Source of the DNA: an uncultured Mycolicibacterium sp.
GTDB taxonomy: Bacteria > Actinomycetota > Actinomycetes > Mycobacteriales > Mycobacteriaceae
NCBI RefSeq assembly: GCF_937941905.1
Contig: NZ_CALDGS010000070.1
Span: 1 to 23,870, forward strand
Direction of reading: 5' to 3'
Length of the DNA: 23,870 nt
Shown here in pieces: positions 15,567-22,917 of the stretch (positions are counted from its first letter, which is position 1; every line of letters starts with the position of its first letter). A program made the translations under genes and the position numbers. The notes beneath the pieces were generated by a model that was not told the origin of the DNA, ran no database searches, and worked only from the letters and a program-made list of their open reading frames with translations.

Positions 15567-16214
15567 TCAGAAGTCGACCTCGGCGCAGGCGAGTTTGGGC
15601 TGCACCCCGTCGCCGGCGTCGTGGGCGTGGTCGGCCGGGTCGTCGCCGGGGTCGTGGTCGTGCGGGCCGATCTCGTGGAGCACGAAGGTGGTCGCCTGAC
15701 CGTCCGGCAGCGGCCGGTCCACCTCGGCGGTGGCCTCGGCGGCGCCGTCGGCGTCGCTGGTGAAGGTCAGGTGCACCTCGTTGGGCGGTTCGTCCGGGCC
15801 GGACGGGTCGAACCGGAAGTGCGGCCCGCCGGGATCGGCCAACTCGCAGGAACCGGCGTGCAGGTGCACGATGTAGTCGGTGTCCGGCGCCAGCCCGGTG
15901 AGCTCGACGGCGACCACCGCACCGTCCGGGCCGCGGCGCTGTTCGGCGGTGCCGGCGATGGTCTGGGCGGCGTCGGGACCGCCGGCCACCGGGGCGAACT
16001 CGCCGCGCAGCACGAGCACCTCGGCTTCGCCTTCCGGCGCCGCCTCGGCGGTGGTGGTCGCCGCGCTGGTGGTGGTCGCCGCGGCGGTGGTGGTCGCCGG
16101 CGTGTCCGGGCCGGTGTCCTGGCCGGCGTCCGGGCCGGTGTCGCGGCCACATGCGGCCGCCCAGAGCGGCAGGGTGCACAGCGCGCCGAGCGCCAGTGCC
16201 TTTCGCGTGTTCAT
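15567..16214 (-). CDS. SodC-like (Cu/Zn superoxide dismutase fold) lipoprotein, possibly copper-only
   Basis: A 215-residue exported lipoprotein: signal MNTRKALALGALCTLPLWAAAC with lipid Cys22, then a Thr/Ala/Pro/Asp linker (23-62), then a SodC-like beta barrel. Copper ligands align as His117 and His119 (VHLHAGSC), His132 (GPHF) and His180 (VLHE); Cys123 and Cys210 (KLAC) match the SOD disulfide. The zinc loop is short, and the usual HGAP histidine and the HxxD ligands are not present. A His/Asp-rich stretch (185-198) follows the last copper histidine. It is likely a cell-envelope superoxide or copper-handling protein. The start is fixed by AGGAG (16221-16225) 6 bases before the ATG. A candidate -10, TATGGT, is at 16249-16254. 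Confidence 0.8.
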   Translation of the reverse strand: MNTRKALALGALCTLPLWAAACGRDTGPDAGQDTGPDTPATTTAAATTTSAATTTAEAAPEGEAEVLVLRGEFAPVAGGPDAAQTIAGTAEQRRGPDGAVVAVELTGLAPDTDYIVHLHAGSCELADPGGPHFRFDPSGPDEPPNEVHLTFTSDADGAAEATAEVDRPLPDGQATTFVLHEIGPHDHDPGDDPADHAHDAGDGVQPKLACAEVDF

Positions 16215-16262
16215 GTACGGCTCCTGCGACGTGCGGGTTGCTGGCACCACCATAGTCCGCAC

Positions 16263-16297
16263 GCCACCGGGGCCGTCCGGGCCGAGGCCCCGGTGGC
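16263..16297. repeat. Perfect 12-base inverted repeat between divergent SodC-like and esterase genes
   Basis: GCCACCGGGGCC (16263-16274) and its exact reverse complement (16286-16297) are separated by 11 bases. It ends 3 bases before the first esterase ATG and lies just upstream of the candidate -10 of the SodC-like gene. It could be an operator shared by both genes, or an RNA hairpin that hides the esterase start. No T-tract follows. Confidence 0.55.
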
Positions 16298-16300
16298 ATC

Positions 16301-17131
16301 ATGGCGCGCATGCCACCGCAGTTGAACCGCCGTGCCGCGTTGCGCCTCGGCGCGGCCGCGGTCGGACTGGCCGCGCTGCACACCGGGACCGCCCCGGCCC
16401 CGGCCGCCCGGGCCCAGCCCGCGCCCACCTTCGAATCGGGGTCGTTCGTGTCGGCCGCACGCGGCGGGGTCGCCACCGGCTGGGCGATCGCCCGCCCGCC
16501 CGGGCAGACCGGGCCGCTGCGGCCGGTGATCGCGTTGCACGGCCGGTGGTCCAGCGCGGCGGCCGTGATGGCCGGCGGCGTGGAGCAGGGCCTGGCCGGG
16601 GCGGTGTCGGCCGGGCTGCCGCCGTTCGCCGTGGTGGCGGTGGACGGCGGCGACACCTACTGGCACCGCCGGGCCTCCGGTGAGGACGCGGGCGCGATGG
16701 TGCTCGACGAGCTGATCCCGATGCTCGCCGAGCGCGGCCTGGACACCTCCCGGGTGGCGTTCTTGGGCTGGTCGATGGGCGGCTACGGCGCGTTGCTGCT
16801 GGGCGCGCGCCTGGGCCCGGCACGCACCGCGGCGATCTGCGCGGTCAGCCCGGCGCTGTGGACCTCACCGGCCGCGGCCGCGCCCGGGGCGTTCGACGGA
16901 CCCCGGGACTACCGGGACAACAGCGTCTGGGGGCTGCCCGCACTGGCCGACATCCCGATCCGGATCGACTGCGGCACAAGCGATCCGTTCTACGCGGCAA
17001 CCAGGCAGTACATCGCGCAGCTGCCGGTGCCCCCGGCCGGCGGGTTCTTCCCGGGCGGGCACGACGCGGCGTTCTGGAGCGCGCTGCTGCCCGACGAGCT
17101 GGCCTGGATCGCGCCGCTGCTGACGGCCTAG
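16301..17131 (+). CDS. Exported alpha/beta-hydrolase esterase (Rv0774c homologue)
   Basis: A 276-residue protein with a twin-arginine signal (NRRAALRLGAAAVGLAAL at 9-26, cleavage near APAARAQ) and an esterase-D/mycolyltransferase-like hydrolase domain. The triad is Ser158 in GWSMGGYG, Asp228 in GTSDPF and His254 in GGHD. It is probably a cell-wall or periplasmic esterase acting on lipid or acyl substrates. ATG at 16310 (MPPQLNRR) is an alternative start that keeps the signal. There is no ribosome site, and a 12-base hairpin sits directly upstream. It is convergent with purD, and the two stops share one CTAG. Confidence 0.87.
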   Translation: MARMPPQLNRRAALRLGAAAVGLAALHTGTAPAPAARAQPAPTFESGSFVSAARGGVATGWAIARPPGQTGPLRPVIALHGRWSSAAAVMAGGVEQGLAGAVSAGLPPFAVVAVDGGDTYWHRRASGEDAGAMVLDELIPMLAERGLDTSRVAFLGWSMGGYGALLLGARLGPARTAAICAVSPALWTSPAAAAPGAFDGPRDYRDNSVWGLPALADIPIRIDCGTSDPFYAATRQYIAQLPVPPAGGFFPGGHDAAFWSALLPDELAWIAPLLTA

Positions 17132-18396
17132 ACCCGGATCCGGCCCTCGGCCGCCGCGAGCGCGATGTCGGTGCGGAAGTGGCTGCCGGGCAACCGGATC
17201 GAGCGGGCCACCCGGTAGGCCTCCGCGCGCGCGGCGACCAGGTCGGCACCGGTGCCGACCACGGCGAGCACCCGGCCGCCGGCCGAGACGATCGCGCCGT
17301 CGTCGCGCCGGGCGGTGCCGGCGTGCAGCACGCCCTCGGCCTCCGCGCCGTGGATGACGTCACCGGTGCGCGGCCGGCCGGGGTAGTTCTCGGCGGCGAT
17401 CACCACGGTGACCGCCGCACCGTCGCGCCAGCGCAGCGGCGGCTGTTCGGCGAGCCTGCCGGTGGCGGCGGCGTGCAGCAGCTGCCCGAGCGGGGTCTCC
17501 AGCAGGGCGAGCACCGCCTGGGTCTCGGGATCGCCGAAGCGGCAGTTGAATTCGACCACGGCCGGGCCGGCCGAGGTGATCGCCAGACCGGCGTAGAGCA
17601 CCCCGGTGAACGGGGCGCCGCGCCGGACGAGTTCGGCCGCAACGGGTTTGACGATCTCATCGACGATCCGCTCGACGGTGTCGGCCGGCAGCCACGGCAG
17701 CGGCGAATAGGCACCCATGCCACCGGTGTTCGGGCCGGCGTCGTTGTCGCCGACGCGCTTGAAGTCCTGGGCGGGCAGCATCGGCACCACCGTCTCGCCG
17801 TCGACCAGGCACAGCAGCGACACCTCGGGGCCGTCCAGGAAGCGCTCCAGCAGCACCGGGTGCCCCGCGTCGAGCAGGGCCGCGGCGTGCGCCCGGGCGG
17901 CGGCCCGGTCGGCGGTGACCACCACCCCCTTGCCGGCGGCCAGGCCGTCGTCCTTGACCACCCAGGCCGGGTCCCCGACGGGCGGGCCGAACCGGTCCAG
18001 CGCGGCGTCGAGGTGCCCGGGGTTGTCCACCACCTCGTTGGCGGCGGTGCGCACCCCGGCGGCCTGCATGACGTCCTTGGCGAAGGACTTCGAGCCCTCG
18101 ATACGGGCGGCCTGTCTGGTCGGGCCGAAGCAGGCGATGCCGGCGGCCCGCACCGCGTCGGCCACCCCGAGCACCAGCGGCACCTCCGGGCCGATCACCA
18201 CCAGGTCGGCGCCGATCCGGCGGGCCAGGCCCGCCACCGCCTCACCCGAGGTGATGTCGACGTCGTAGGTGTCGGCGACGGCGGCCATGCCGGCATTCCC
18301 GGGGGCGGCGGCGACCGCCTCGACCGCGGGGTCGCGGCGCAGCGCCAGCACCAGGGCGTGTTCACGGGCTCCGGATCCGATCACGAGGACGCGCAC
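17128..18396 (-). CDS. purD: Phosphoribosylamine-glycine ligase (GAR synthetase)
   Basis: ATP-grasp enzyme joining phosphoribosylamine and glycine (purine step 2). The 422-residue product from GTG 18396 (MRVLVIGSGAREHAL) equals the recalled M. tuberculosis length. Visible motifs are GSGAREHA, IGPEVPLVLGVAD, the ATP-grasp lysine loop VVKDDGLAAGKGVVV, the DNDAGPNTGGMGAYSP loop, and the metal segment VEFNCRFGDPETQ. Earlier in-frame starts add up to eight residues but lie upstream of the TAGGGT box. It is single here, convergent with the esterase and divergent from the P450 gene. Confidence 0.97.
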   Translation of the reverse strand: MRVLVIGSGAREHALVLALRRDPAVEAVAAAPGNAGMAAVADTYDVDITSGEAVAGLARRIGADLVVIGPEVPLVLGVADAVRAAGIACFGPTRQAARIEGSKSFAKDVMQAAGVRTAANEVVDNPGHLDAALDRFGPPVGDPAWVVKDDGLAAGKGVVVTADRAAARAHAAALLDAGHPVLLERFLDGPEVSLLCLVDGETVVPMLPAQDFKRVGDNDAGPNTGGMGAYSPLPWLPADTVERIVDEIVKPVAAELVRRGAPFTGVLYAGLAITSAGPAVVEFNCRFGDPETQAVLALLETPLGQLLHAAATGRLAEQPPLRWRDGAAVTVVIAAENYPGRPRTGDVIHGAEAEGVLHAGTARRDDGAIVSAGGRVLAVVGTGADLVAARAEAYRVARSIRLPGSHFRTDIALAAAEGRIRV

Positions 18397-18404
18397 GCCT
18401 GCCA

Positions 18405-18410
18405 ACCCTA
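18405..18410 (-). promoter_or_regulatory. Candidate -10 box of purD
   Basis: Minus-strand TAGGGT lies 8 bases before the purD GTG. This is the same spacing as at purB and close to that at purS and purC. Confidence 0.45.
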
Positions 18411-18456
18411 GTGGCCGCACCCGCCGCCGGTCACCGGCCCACCGCCAAAACTCCGG

Positions 18457-18483
18457 CCATACACCTTGCGCGTAGGTGTATGG
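18457..18483. promoter_or_regulatory. Perfect 10-base palindrome, probable TetR operator of the CYP125-like gene
   Basis: CCATACACCT (18457-18466) and AGGTGTATGG (18474-18483) are exact reverse complements separated by 7 bases. The site is 41 bases before the P450 start and overlaps where its -35 would fall; TAACGT at 18491-18496 is a candidate -10. A TetR gene follows the P450, so this is the natural binding site. It is about 50 bases from the purD -10, so effects on purD are possible. Confidence 0.65.
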
Positions 18484-18524
18484 TCGTAGGTAACGTGCTC
18501 CACATCACACCTGGAGGTGGTCGG

Positions 18525-19769
18525 ATGACCGCGACAACAGCCGCCGCACGCTCCTGCCCGTTCGGACCGGGCTTCGACTTCACCGACCCGGACCTGCTGC
18601 TCTCGGGCATCCCGGTGCGCGAGTTCGCCCAGCTGCGCAAGACCGCGCCGCTGTGGTGGTGCGAGCAGCCCGAGACGATCTTCGGCGACACCGGCTACTG
18701 GGTGGTCAGCCGGCACGAGGACGTCAAGAACATCTCCCGCAACAGCGACGTGTGGTCGACCAACCGCAAGGGCGTGATCATGCGCATGCCCGAGGGCTCG
18801 ACTCCCGATCAGCTCGAGGTCACCAAGGCGCTGCTGATCAACCACGACCCGCCGGAGCACACCCGGCTGCGCAAGCTCATCTCGCGGCTGTTCACCCCGC
18901 GGGCGGTCGCCGAGCTCGAGGAGAAGCTCGCCGTGGCGGCCCGCCGGATCGTGGCCGAGGCCAAGGCGAAGGGGTCCGGGAACTTCGTCGAGGACATCGC
19001 GATGCGGCTGCCGCTGCTGGCCATCGCCGACCTGATCGGGGTGCCGGAGGAGGACCGCGAGAAGGTCTACCACTGGTCGAACTGCGTCATCAACACCGAC
19101 GACCCGGACTTCGACTCCGATCCCACCGCGGCCAACGCCGAGCTGATGGCCTACGCCTACACCATGGCCGAACAGCGCCGCCGCTGCCCGGCCGACGACA
19201 TCGTCACCCGGCTGGTGCAGGCCGACGTCGACGGCGACTCGCTCGGCGAGCTGGAGTTCGCGTTCTTCTTCATCCTGCTCGCGGTGGCCGGCAACGAGAC
19301 CACCCGCAACGCGATGACCCACGGCATGAACGCGTTCCTGGACAACCCGGCGCAGTGGGAGCTGTACAAGCAGCACCGGCCGGAGAGCGCGGTGGACGAG
19401 ATCGTGCGCTGGGCCACCCCGGTGCACTGCTTCCAGCGCACCGCGCTGGAAGACGTGCGGATCGGCGATGTCACGGTGCGCGAGGGCGAGCGGGTGGGGC
19501 TGTTCTACAGCTCGGCCAACTACGACGAGGAGGTCTTCGACCGCCCCTTCGAGTTCGACATCCTGCGCGATCCGAACCCGCACCTGGGCTTCGGCGGCCA
19601 CGGCGCGCACTACTGCATCGGCGCCAACCTGGCCCGGATGGAGATCCGGCTGATCTTCAACGAGATCGCCGACCAGATCCCCGACATCCGCAAGCTCGGC
19701 GAGCCCGTGCGGCTGCGCTCCGGCTGGCTCAACGGGGTCAAGGAACTGCAGGTGGCCTACGGCGACTGA
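18525..19769 (+). CDS. Cytochrome P450, CYP125-like
   Basis: A 414-residue soluble P450. The N-terminus CPFGPGFDFTDPDLL and the stretches VGFxxGAHYCIGANLAR-like heme loop (GFGGHGAHYCIG, Cys364), I-helix AGNETTRN (255-262), ExxR EIVR (292-295) and C-terminal RLRSGWLNGVK closely resemble the CYP125/CYP142/CYP124 group, whose studied members oxidise the terminal methyl of sterol side chains or branched lipids. The exact family is uncertain; it may be a CYP125 paralogue. The start is set by GGAGG at 18513-18517, 7 bases before the ATG. A palindromic operator is upstream and a TetR gene is 25 bases downstream. I recall no P450 between Rv0771 and purD in M. tuberculosis. Confidence 0.88.
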   Translation: MTATTAAARSCPFGPGFDFTDPDLLLSGIPVREFAQLRKTAPLWWCEQPETIFGDTGYWVVSRHEDVKNISRNSDVWSTNRKGVIMRMPEGSTPDQLEVTKALLINHDPPEHTRLRKLISRLFTPRAVAELEEKLAVAARRIVAEAKAKGSGNFVEDIAMRLPLLAIADLIGVPEEDREKVYHWSNCVINTDDPDFDSDPTAANAELMAYAYTMAEQRRRCPADDIVTRLVQADVDGDSLGELEFAFFFILLAVAGNETTRNAMTHGMNAFLDNPAQWELYKQHRPESAVDEIVRWATPVHCFQRTALEDVRIGDVTVREGERVGLFYSSANYDEEVFDRPFEFDILRDPNPHLGFGGHGAHYCIGANLARMEIRLIFNEIADQIPDIRKLGEPVRLRSGWLNGVKELQVAYGD

Positions 19770-19782
19770 GGTGCGGTTTCAG

Positions 19783-19788
19783 TAGCAT
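19783..19788 (+). promoter_or_regulatory. Candidate -10 box of the second TetR gene
   Basis: TAGCAT ends 6 bases before the ATG of the TetR gene, in the 25-base gap after the P450. It suggests a leaderless transcript that can be made independently of the P450. No -35 is visible. Confidence 0.4.
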
Positions 19789-19794
19789 TCGCGC

Positions 19795-20391
19795 ATGCGC
19801 ACGCACGGGTGGGGCGGGGCGGCGCCGGCCAACGACGAGGAGGCGGTCGAACGCATCCTGACCGCGGCGAGCCGGGCCATCGAGGACCGCGGCCGGGACT
19901 TCTCCATCGCCGACGTCGCCCGCACCGTGGGGGTCACCCGGCAGACCGTGTACCGGTACTTCCCCAGCACCGACGCCCTGCTGGCGGCGGCCGCCGAGCG
20001 CGCGGCCGGCGGGTTTTTGGACCGGATGGCCGAGCACCTGCGCGGCATCACCGACCCGGTCGAGGCCGTCGCCGAGGGCATCGCCACCGCACTGGAGTGG
20101 CTGCCCCGCGACGCCCACATCGGTCTGCTGCTGGTGCCCGGCCGCACCGCCCACACCGAGTCGGTGACCTCGGACGTGGCCCTGGATTTCGCCAACGCCA
20201 TGCTGCGCCGCTTCGACGTGGACTGGGCCGGGCTGGGCTACACCGACGAGGACCTCGACGAGCTCGCCGAACACCTGCTGCGGGTGATCCAGTCGTTCGT
20301 CATCGACCCCGGCCGGCCGCCCCGCACCGGTGCGCAGCTGCGCGCCTACCTGCGCCGGTGGGTCGGCGCCGCGGTGGCGCCCCGGGGGTGA
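19795..20391 (+). CDS. TetR/AcrR family regulator
   Basis: A 198-residue regulator. The DNA-binding domain is at about 17-63, with the helix-turn-helix FSIADVARTVGVTRQTVYRYF at 36-56. The C-terminal ligand domain (about 75-185) has no feature that identifies a ligand. It sits 25 bases after the CYP125-like gene on the same strand and most likely represses it through the palindrome at 18457-18483. It may also act on the convergent operon coming from the right. The gene ends 9 bases before the convergent stop of the 408-residue protein. Confidence 0.88.
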   Translation: MRTHGWGGAAPANDEEAVERILTAASRAIEDRGRDFSIADVARTVGVTRQTVYRYFPSTDALLAAAAERAAGGFLDRMAEHLRGITDPVEAVAEGIATALEWLPRDAHIGLLLVPGRTAHTESVTSDVALDFANAMLRRFDVDWAGLGYTDEDLDELAEHLLRVIQSFVIDPGRPPRTGAQLRAYLRRWVGAAVAPRG

Positions 20392-20400
20392 GCGCCCCGG

Positions 20401-21627
20401 CTACACCACCGTCAGCGGCAGCGACCGGCGCGGCGCGAACGCGAACGTCGCCCCGCCGCTGACCTTGGTGACCGCGACCTCGTCGAATTCCTTTGCCGGG
20501 GTGTCGGTCTCGACGATTCGGGCGATCCAGTCCGATGCGGTGCCGGTGACCTCGACGTCCAGCCGGGGGTCGACGGCCCGCACCACGGCCTGCAGCGGCC
20601 GGCGTTCCTCGGGGCCCACCAGCGCCACCCAGGCGCCGTCGTCGTGGGCGGCCGACGGGCGCACCCGGACCACATCGGGACCGAACTCCGCGTCGACGTA
20701 GGCGGCCGGGTTGACCAGCGGGTGCAGCCGCAGCACCGCCATCGCCCCCTCGATCCCGCCGGGCAGCCCCAGCGCACGGTGGATGCGCTCGGCGGCGATC
20801 CCGGCCAGCCCGATGAGCTGTTTGGTGCAGATCTCGGTGGCCAGCGCGGCGCTGTCGCCGGCGCGCCTGCGCACCGCCTGGCCGTAGGACAGGTTCAGCA
20901 GGTGCATCTGCACGCACACCTCGTCGGCGATGCGCACCAGCGCCGACTTCGAGAACGCGGTGAAGTCCAGGTCGGACACCAGCGGGCCGGCGTAGTCGGC
21001 CTGCCCCTCGTCGGTGGGGTCGATCGGGTCGAGCTCGAGCCGGGCGGCCCGGCTGGCGGCGATGACCTGAAGCACCGGGTGGTCGACCAGATCCGGGTTG
21101 GCCTCGTCGATGGTGACGGTCCAGGCGCAGTGCGGGTGCCGGTCGGCGGGCTGCCGCGGCGGGCGGTGCACCGGCCGGAACCGGGCCTTGCGGTTGGTGG
21201 CCGCGGCGGTCGCGTCGAAGGTGGGGTCCTCGATGTCGTGGCACATACCGCGCACGTAGGCCTCGCCCATCGGCTCGACGTCGAGCAGCGCGCCGCAGTG
21301 GTCGAGACGGAACTCGCCGTGGTTGCGGTCGAGCACCCGGTAGCGGAAGTCCATGAACTGCGGCGGCGCCCCGATGTCGAGCTGCATGCCCTTGAAGATG
21401 GTGGCGACGTCGTCGCCCTCGAAGTTCAGGGCGCGCTGCATCCGCTTGGTGTAGATGGGGCTGGCCCCCATCCACTCCTCGATCGCGATCCGCACCATCT
21501 CGTCGCGGCCGAAGTTGCTGATGCACCAGGCCATCCCGGAGCGGTCGATGAGCTGACCGATGAGCAGCAGCTCGGGGGCGAGCACCGCCAGCTGCGCGCG
21601 CGACAGCGCCGCGTAGTTACTCGTCAT
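20401..21627 (-). CDS. Conserved hypothetical protein (408 aa) with clustered His/Cys residues
   Basis: I do not recognise a characterised family. The protein is soluble, with no signal or membrane segment. Its N-terminal half holds clustered potential metal or nucleophile residues: His110-Cys111 (LDHCGALLD), Cys129-His130 (MCHDIEDPTF), His154, and His164/His166-Cys167 (HPHCAW). This arrangement faintly recalls the 2-aminothiazoline-4-carboxylate hydrolase-like group, but I would not assign it. The C-terminal half is mixed alpha/beta and rich in Val/Ala. The ATG lies inside the end of the carboxymuconolactone-decarboxylase-like gene (11-base overlap), so it is the last gene of the aldA operon and probably serves the same pathway. 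I do not recall it next to Rv0771 in M. tuberculosis. Confidence 0.75.
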   Translation of the reverse strand: MTSNYAALSRAQLAVLAPELLLIGQLIDRSGMAWCISNFGRDEMVRIAIEEWMGASPIYTKRMQRALNFEGDDVATIFKGMQLDIGAPPQFMDFRYRVLDRNHGEFRLDHCGALLDVEPMGEAYVRGMCHDIEDPTFDATAAATNRKARFRPVHRPPRQPADRHPHCAWTVTIDEANPDLVDHPVLQVIAASRAARLELDPIDPTDEGQADYAGPLVSDLDFTAFSKSALVRIADEVCVQMHLLNLSYGQAVRRRAGDSAALATEICTKQLIGLAGIAAERIHRALGLPGGIEGAMAVLRLHPLVNPAAYVDAEFGPDVVRVRPSAAHDDGAWVALVGPEERRPLQAVVRAVDPRLDVEVTGTASDWIARIVETDTPAKEFDEVAVTKVSGGATFAFAPRRSLPLTVV

Positions 21628-22060
21628 GGACCGTCCCGCCGGAGTGCATCTTCACCGCGGCGTTGACATTGGCCTTGCGGTCCTCACCCTTGCCCTCCGC
21701 GGCGGCCTTGCGGCGCCGCCGGATCACCTTGCTCACCGCGCCGTCGAGCTTGGAGCCCAACGGGAAACCCAGGTAGTGGGTGAGGAACACCGCCATCTCC
21801 TTGAGCTCCTCCTCGGTGAGCTCACCGTTGGCCAGCGCGGCGTTGGCCTGGATCTCGGCGAGGTCCTGGGCGCCGACGGCGGTGACCGCGGTCAGGGTCA
21901 TGATCCGCTTGTCCCGCATGGACAGCCCGGGCCGGGTCCAGATGGTGCCGAAGAGATGGTCGACGGTGAGGTCGAAATAGGGGTCGCCCTCGACGTTCGG
22001 CATCTCCCAGCCGTAGACCTCGTTCATCTTCTCGAGGCCCTTGCGGCGCAGTTCGTCCAT
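21617..22060 (-). CDS. Carboxymuconolactone decarboxylase family protein (Rv0771 homologue)
   Basis: A 147-residue small helical protein, MDELRRKGLEKMNEVYGW. The CMD domain covers about residues 25-115 (TVDHLFGTIWTRPGLSMRDKRIMTL, then VFLTHYLGFPLG). No cysteine is present, so it is not an AhpD-type peroxidase; a decarboxylase, lactone-handling or binding role is more likely. A basic, low-complexity tail (about 112-147, RRRRKAAAEGKGED) follows. The start is supported by AAGGAG 8 bases before the ATG. It begins 5 bases after the dehydrogenase stop and overlaps the next gene by 11 bases. Confidence 0.88.
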   Translation of the reverse strand: MDELRRKGLEKMNEVYGWEMPNVEGDPYFDLTVDHLFGTIWTRPGLSMRDKRIMTLTAVTAVGAQDLAEIQANAALANGELTEEELKEMAVFLTHYLGFPLGSKLDGAVSKVIRRRRKAAAEGKGEDRKANVNAAVKMHSGGTVHDE

Positions 22061-22065
22061 CTCCG

Positions 22066-22917
22066 TTACTCCTTCGTGTGTGGCACACCCAGCGCGGCCG
22101 CCAGATGCTGTAGGGCCAGCCGCGCCAGCGGCAGCTCCACCCCGGTCTGCTCGCCGAGTTCCAGTGCCAGGCTCAGGTCCTTCTCCCCCAGCCCACGGGT
22201 GTGGACGAAGGCGTTGTAGAGCCAGTGGTCGGGGGTCAGGTCGGCCATGTCGTCGCGCACGATGATCGCGCCCGGACCGCCGCTCTGGGCGTCGCTGTGG
22301 CGCACCACCCGGCCCAGTGCCTGCAGGTTCAGCCCGGCGGCCGCGGCGAGCCGCATCGCCTCGCAGGCCGCGACGTAGCTGGTGAACGTCAGCATGTTGC
22401 GCGCCAGCTTCATCCGGGTGCCCGCGCCCGGCGGGCCGGCGTGCACCACCAGCGACGCGAACCGCTTGAACGCCGGCTTGATCCGTTCGTAGACGTCGCG
22501 GTCCGCCCCCACCATCACGGCCAGCTCGCCCTTGTCCGCGGCCCCGCCGCCACCGCTGACCGGGGCGTCGACGATGTGGATGTCCCTGGGCCGCAGCTGC
22601 GCCGCGAGTTCTTCGGCGGTCTCCGGCCGGATGGTGGAGTGAATGGCGATGACCGTGCCCGGGGCGGCACCGGCCGCCACCTCGGCGACGACGTCTTGGA
22701 CCTGCTCGTCGTTGAGCACGGTGACACTGACGATGCCGGCCCGCGCGACGTCGGCCAGGCTCGCGGCGCGCTCGGCGCCGGCCTCGGCCAGCGGGTCCAT
22801 CGCCTCCGGGCGCACGTCGTAGACGACCAGCCCGCCCGGCCAGTCCACCAGACGCCGGGCCATCGGGGCACCCATGTTGCCCAGGCCGATGTATCCGTAC
22901 CGCGGTTCGTCGGTCAT
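22066..22917 (-). CDS. NAD(P)-binding beta-hydroxyacid dehydrogenase (Rv0770 homologue)
   Basis: A 283-residue enzyme of the 3-hydroxyisobutyrate/6-phosphogluconate dehydrogenase group. The Rossmann motif is GYIGLGNMG at 8-16, the substrate loop DAPVSGG at 117-123, and the catalytic lysine region GTRMKLARNML has Lys170. It would oxidise a beta-hydroxy acid to the semialdehyde or keto acid; the substrate is unknown. The ATG overlaps the SDR stop (ATGA), which fixes the start. Longer open codons upstream belong to the SDR region. Confidence 0.9.
   Translation of the reverse strand: MTDEPRYGYIGLGNMGAPMARRLVDWPGGLVVYDVRPEAMDPLAEAGAERAASLADVARAGIVSVTVLNDEQVQDVVAEVAAGAAPGTVIAIHSTIRPETAEELAAQLRPRDIHIVDAPVSGGGGAADKGELAVMVGADRDVYERIKPAFKRFASLVVHAGPPGAGTRMKLARNMLTFTSYVAACEAMRLAAAAGLNLQALGRVVRHSDAQSGGPGAIIVRDDMADLTPDHWLYNAFVHTRGLGEKDLSLALELGEQTGVELPLARLALQHLAAALGVPHTKE

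Noticed and set aside
18397..18524. Purine riboswitch or structured leader upstream of purD
   Set aside because: The purD -10 is 8 bases before the start, leaving no leader RNA, and the palindrome nearby is better explained as a DNA operator for the P450.
20382..20400. Short stem CCGGGG/CCCCGG between the TetR and 408-residue gene stops as a bidirectional terminator
   Set aside because: Only 6 base pairs, with no T-tract on either side. Such stems are frequent by chance at this GC content.
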